NCBI GenBank assembly: GCA_045587385.1 | Contig: JAZNCE010000014.1 | Span: 1-29,496, forward strand | From: SVQP01 sp045587385 | GTDB taxonomy: Bacteria; Bacillota; Clostridia; Oscillospirales; CAG-272 | Reading direction: 5' to 3' | DNA length: 29,496 bases | Shown here: positions 27,909 through 29,496 of the stretch, in pieces | Layout: each line of letters starts with the position of its first letter | Numbering within the stretch: position 1 is the stretch's first letter | Program-made: the position numbers and the translations under genes | Notes under the pieces: generated by a model | Database searches by the model: none | Seen by the model: only the letters and a program-made list of their open reading frames with translations | Told to the model about the DNA's origin: nothing

Positions 27909-29496
27909 TTAGCCCTGATCCTTGAATACCAGAACGATCTTGGAAACTGCCAGACCGTTGCCGTCCTTCATGTTGTGGCAGAGATAAACGTCACCTTCAT
28001 AGGTGGTGTCCAGCTCGATAACAGCCTCACGGTCACCGGATGCCCAACCGGAAGTGGGGTTGGTCAGAGTAACGCGACCGAGAACATCAGCGGTTTCGAT
28101 AGGATTGTTTTCACCGTCAGCAACAGGACCGTTGGTGGTCAGAACCAGCTCAGAACCAACGTCGCCGAGCATAGCGCCGCCATCGCAGCCGTAGGTAATG
28201 ATAACCTGGCTGAACAGACCCATGTCAGCAGTGCCCAGCTTAACTGCCTTACCGTAGTTCATCAGAGTGATAACCTTGCCGGTGTAGCCAGCAGCTGCGA
28301 AATCCTCGGAGCCCTCAACGTCAGCGAGGTTGAGCTCGAGAACATTCAGAGGCTTGGGAGTGTGAGCAATGATGTAAACGTAAACCTGAGACTCATCTTC
28401 CATCTTCTTGGAAGCGAACTCAATGGTACCCTTGTAGTTCTTAACGTAACCGCAAACGGTAATGGTGTCGCCAACCTTCAGCTCATCCATACCCTCCATG
28501 GGATTCAGGGTGTAGATCAGCATGGTGTTCTCACCGTCGGTGAAGTAAACGTTCTTGTAGTAAGAGCCGGTTTCGCCGATCTCGGTAACAACGCCGGTGG
28601 TGTAGTAAACAACGTCAGTGGACTGACCATCTTCCAGACCGGAAGTAGCAGCGAGAGTCTGACCAACGGTCAGAGGATGATTTTCATCACCGTTCTCGGG
28701 CTGTACGTAAGGAACGCCAACAACAACGGATGCAGCATAGCCGCCGTCCTTCTTAACGCCGCCGCTGTAGGTCTCAACGCCTTCAAAGATGTTCTCTGCG
28801 GTCCAGCCGGTAAAGCCGCCGGTACCGGTCAGGTACTCAAGCTCGTAGTAAACGTCGCCGGTAATGAACAGCTTAACGGGAATATCAGCTACGAAGTTAG
28901 CGCAGTCAGTGTGGTTTTCACCGGTCAGCACGTACAGAGGAGTACCTGCAACGGTGGTTTCATAGTCAGTGTTCCAAGCCCAGATCTTGAGAGACCAGGT
29001 GTTGGTGTTGCCGTCGGAGTAGCAAGCGAGGTTGGTAACGGTGATCTGCTTCAGAATGGTCTCACCCAGAGGCAGCTTCTGACCGATCTTCTTATCGGAA
29101 GCAGGGCTGAAGGGAATATCCTTGTTTGCGCCTTCGCGTAAGCCAAGGTCAACAGCTAAATCATCGTGATCAGGAACGTTGCGGTAGATGCCTGCAACGG
29201 TAGCGTCATAAGCGAGAGCGTCAGCCTCGGATGCGAACAGACCGATGTAAGCAAGGTCAATGGGAGCGTCGCCGGAAACGCCTGCAAATGCATCCCAACG
29301 CAGGTAGTTAACAACGCCGTCAACTACTGCGGTAGCCTTGGACAGGTCGATTACTGCAAGCTGCCAGTTGCCGTCGCAAACAAGGTCAAACTGGATGTTG
29401 TCGCCCTGACCGGAGGGGCCTGCGCCGGAGCCTACAAAGATTTCAGCCTTTGCAGCGTTGGTAGCAGTGGTTCTGTACTTGATAGCAACGTAGTTA
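27909..29496 (-). CDS. Secreted multidomain protein, C-terminal part (runs off the window)
   Basis: The reading frame is open from the right edge to the TAA at 27909; 528 residues are visible and the N-terminus is missing. An in-frame GTG at 28931 is internal, not the start. The visible N-terminal part ('NYVAIKYRTT', 'GNWQLAVIDLSKA', 'VVNYLRWDAFAGV', 'IDLAYIGLFASEADALAY') is a fifth copy of the domain in the 1-7 kb surface proteins. A middle beta-rich region follows, including 'WAWNTDYETTVAGTPLY'. Then an OB-fold-like domain begins near 28610 on the - strand ('VVYYTTGVVTEIGE', 'NVYFTDGENTMLIYTLN', 'LKVGDTITVCGYVKNYKGTIEFA'). A final beta domain ends in Phe-Lys-Asp-Gln-Gly. There is no GCxS anchor, sortase motif or membrane helix, so it is probably released or held by its domains. 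Codon use is strongly biased, as in the 1350-2195 gene, suggesting high expression. It is followed by a strong terminator. Confidence 0.8.
   Translation of the reverse strand, partial: NYVAIKYRTTATNAAKAEIFVGSGAGPSGQGDNIQFDLVCDGNWQLAVIDLSKATAVVDGVVNYLRWDAFAGVSGDAPIDLAYIGLFASEADALAYDATVAGIYRNVPDHDDLAVDLGLREGANKDIPFSPASDKKIGQKLPLGETILKQITVTNLACYSDGNTNTWSLKIWAWNTDYETTVAGTPLYVLTGENHTDCANFVADIPVKLFITGDVYYELEYLTGTGGFTGWTAENIFEGVETYSGGVKKDGGYAASVVVGVPYVQPENGDENHPLTVGQTLAATSGLEDGQSTDVVYYTTGVVTEIGETGSYYKNVYFTDGENTMLIYTLNPMEGMDELKVGDTITVCGYVKNYKGTIEFASKKMEDESQVYVYIIAHTPKPLNVLELNLADVEGSEDFAAAGYTGKVITLMNYGKAVKLGTADMGLFSQVIITYGCDGGAMLGDVGSELVLTTNGPVADGENNPIETADVLGRVTLTNPTSGWASGDREAVIELDTTYEGDVYLCHNMKDGNGLAVSKIVLVFKDQG

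Noticed and set aside
27975..29141. A 388-codon open frame on the + strand opposite the right-edge secreted protein
   Set aside because: Low-complexity Val/Asn-rich product without domains. The - strand frame has recognisable domains, proper codon bias and a terminator.

Overview
The window is the chromosomal replication-origin region of a low-to-mid-GC Gram-positive bacterium, most likely an uncultured gut-type member of the Clostridia. The evidence is the dnaA-dnaN-recF-remB-gyrB order, strong A-rich Shine-Dalgarno sites, vegetative TTGACA/TATAAT promoters, Thr/Glu-rich linkers in secreted proteins, and a SleB-type wall hydrolase. This placement is inference from gene content and order. No rRNA, tRNA or CRISPR array is present.

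Layout. From 1 to 7.5 kb is a block of secreted proteins on the + strand: a cohesin-like protein, a highly expressed anchored protein, then an overlapping operon of a two-domain anchored protein, a phosphodiester-glycosidase (NAGPA) protein and a small lipoprotein. From 7.7 to 11.6 kb on the - strand lies maf-mreB-mrdA (cell shape). A + strand SleB-like hydrolase (11.8-12.7 kb) follows, then a repeat-filled gap. A - strand copper P-type ATPase carrying a C-terminal CopZ domain occupies 13.3-15.8 kb. dnaA starts at 15990, oriC lies in the dnaA-dnaN gap (17.41-17.73 kb), and dnaN-recF-remB-gyrB-pfkB-mreC-mreD-gyrA runs on the + strand to 27.46 kb. A fold-back repeat then precedes the 3' part of another secreted protein on the - strand, which runs off the right edge.

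How it fits together. Replication initiation and its topology (DnaA, DnaN, RecF, GyrB, GyrA) and cell elongation (MreB, PBP2, MreC, MreD) are interleaved. The usual mreBCD-mrdA set is split into two halves on opposite sides of oriC, and gyrB is separated from gyrA by pfkB-mreC-mreD. Genes on the two sides of oriC mostly run away from it, except the secreted-protein block and the hydrolase, which run toward it.

The most noteworthy observations are: a recurring domain of about 150 residues (five copies in four secreted proteins), with three of those proteins ending in an unrecognised Gly-Cys-x-Ser / hydrophobic / basic C-terminal signal; a second cluster of DnaA boxes inside the pfkB coding region that shares an unusual 8-mer with oriC; an in-frame CopA-CopZ fusion that keeps a full internal ribosome binding site and start codon; a glycine at the GyrA quinolone-resistance position; and several families of palindromic, MITE-like repeats, one with ends resembling a tRNA T-arm.
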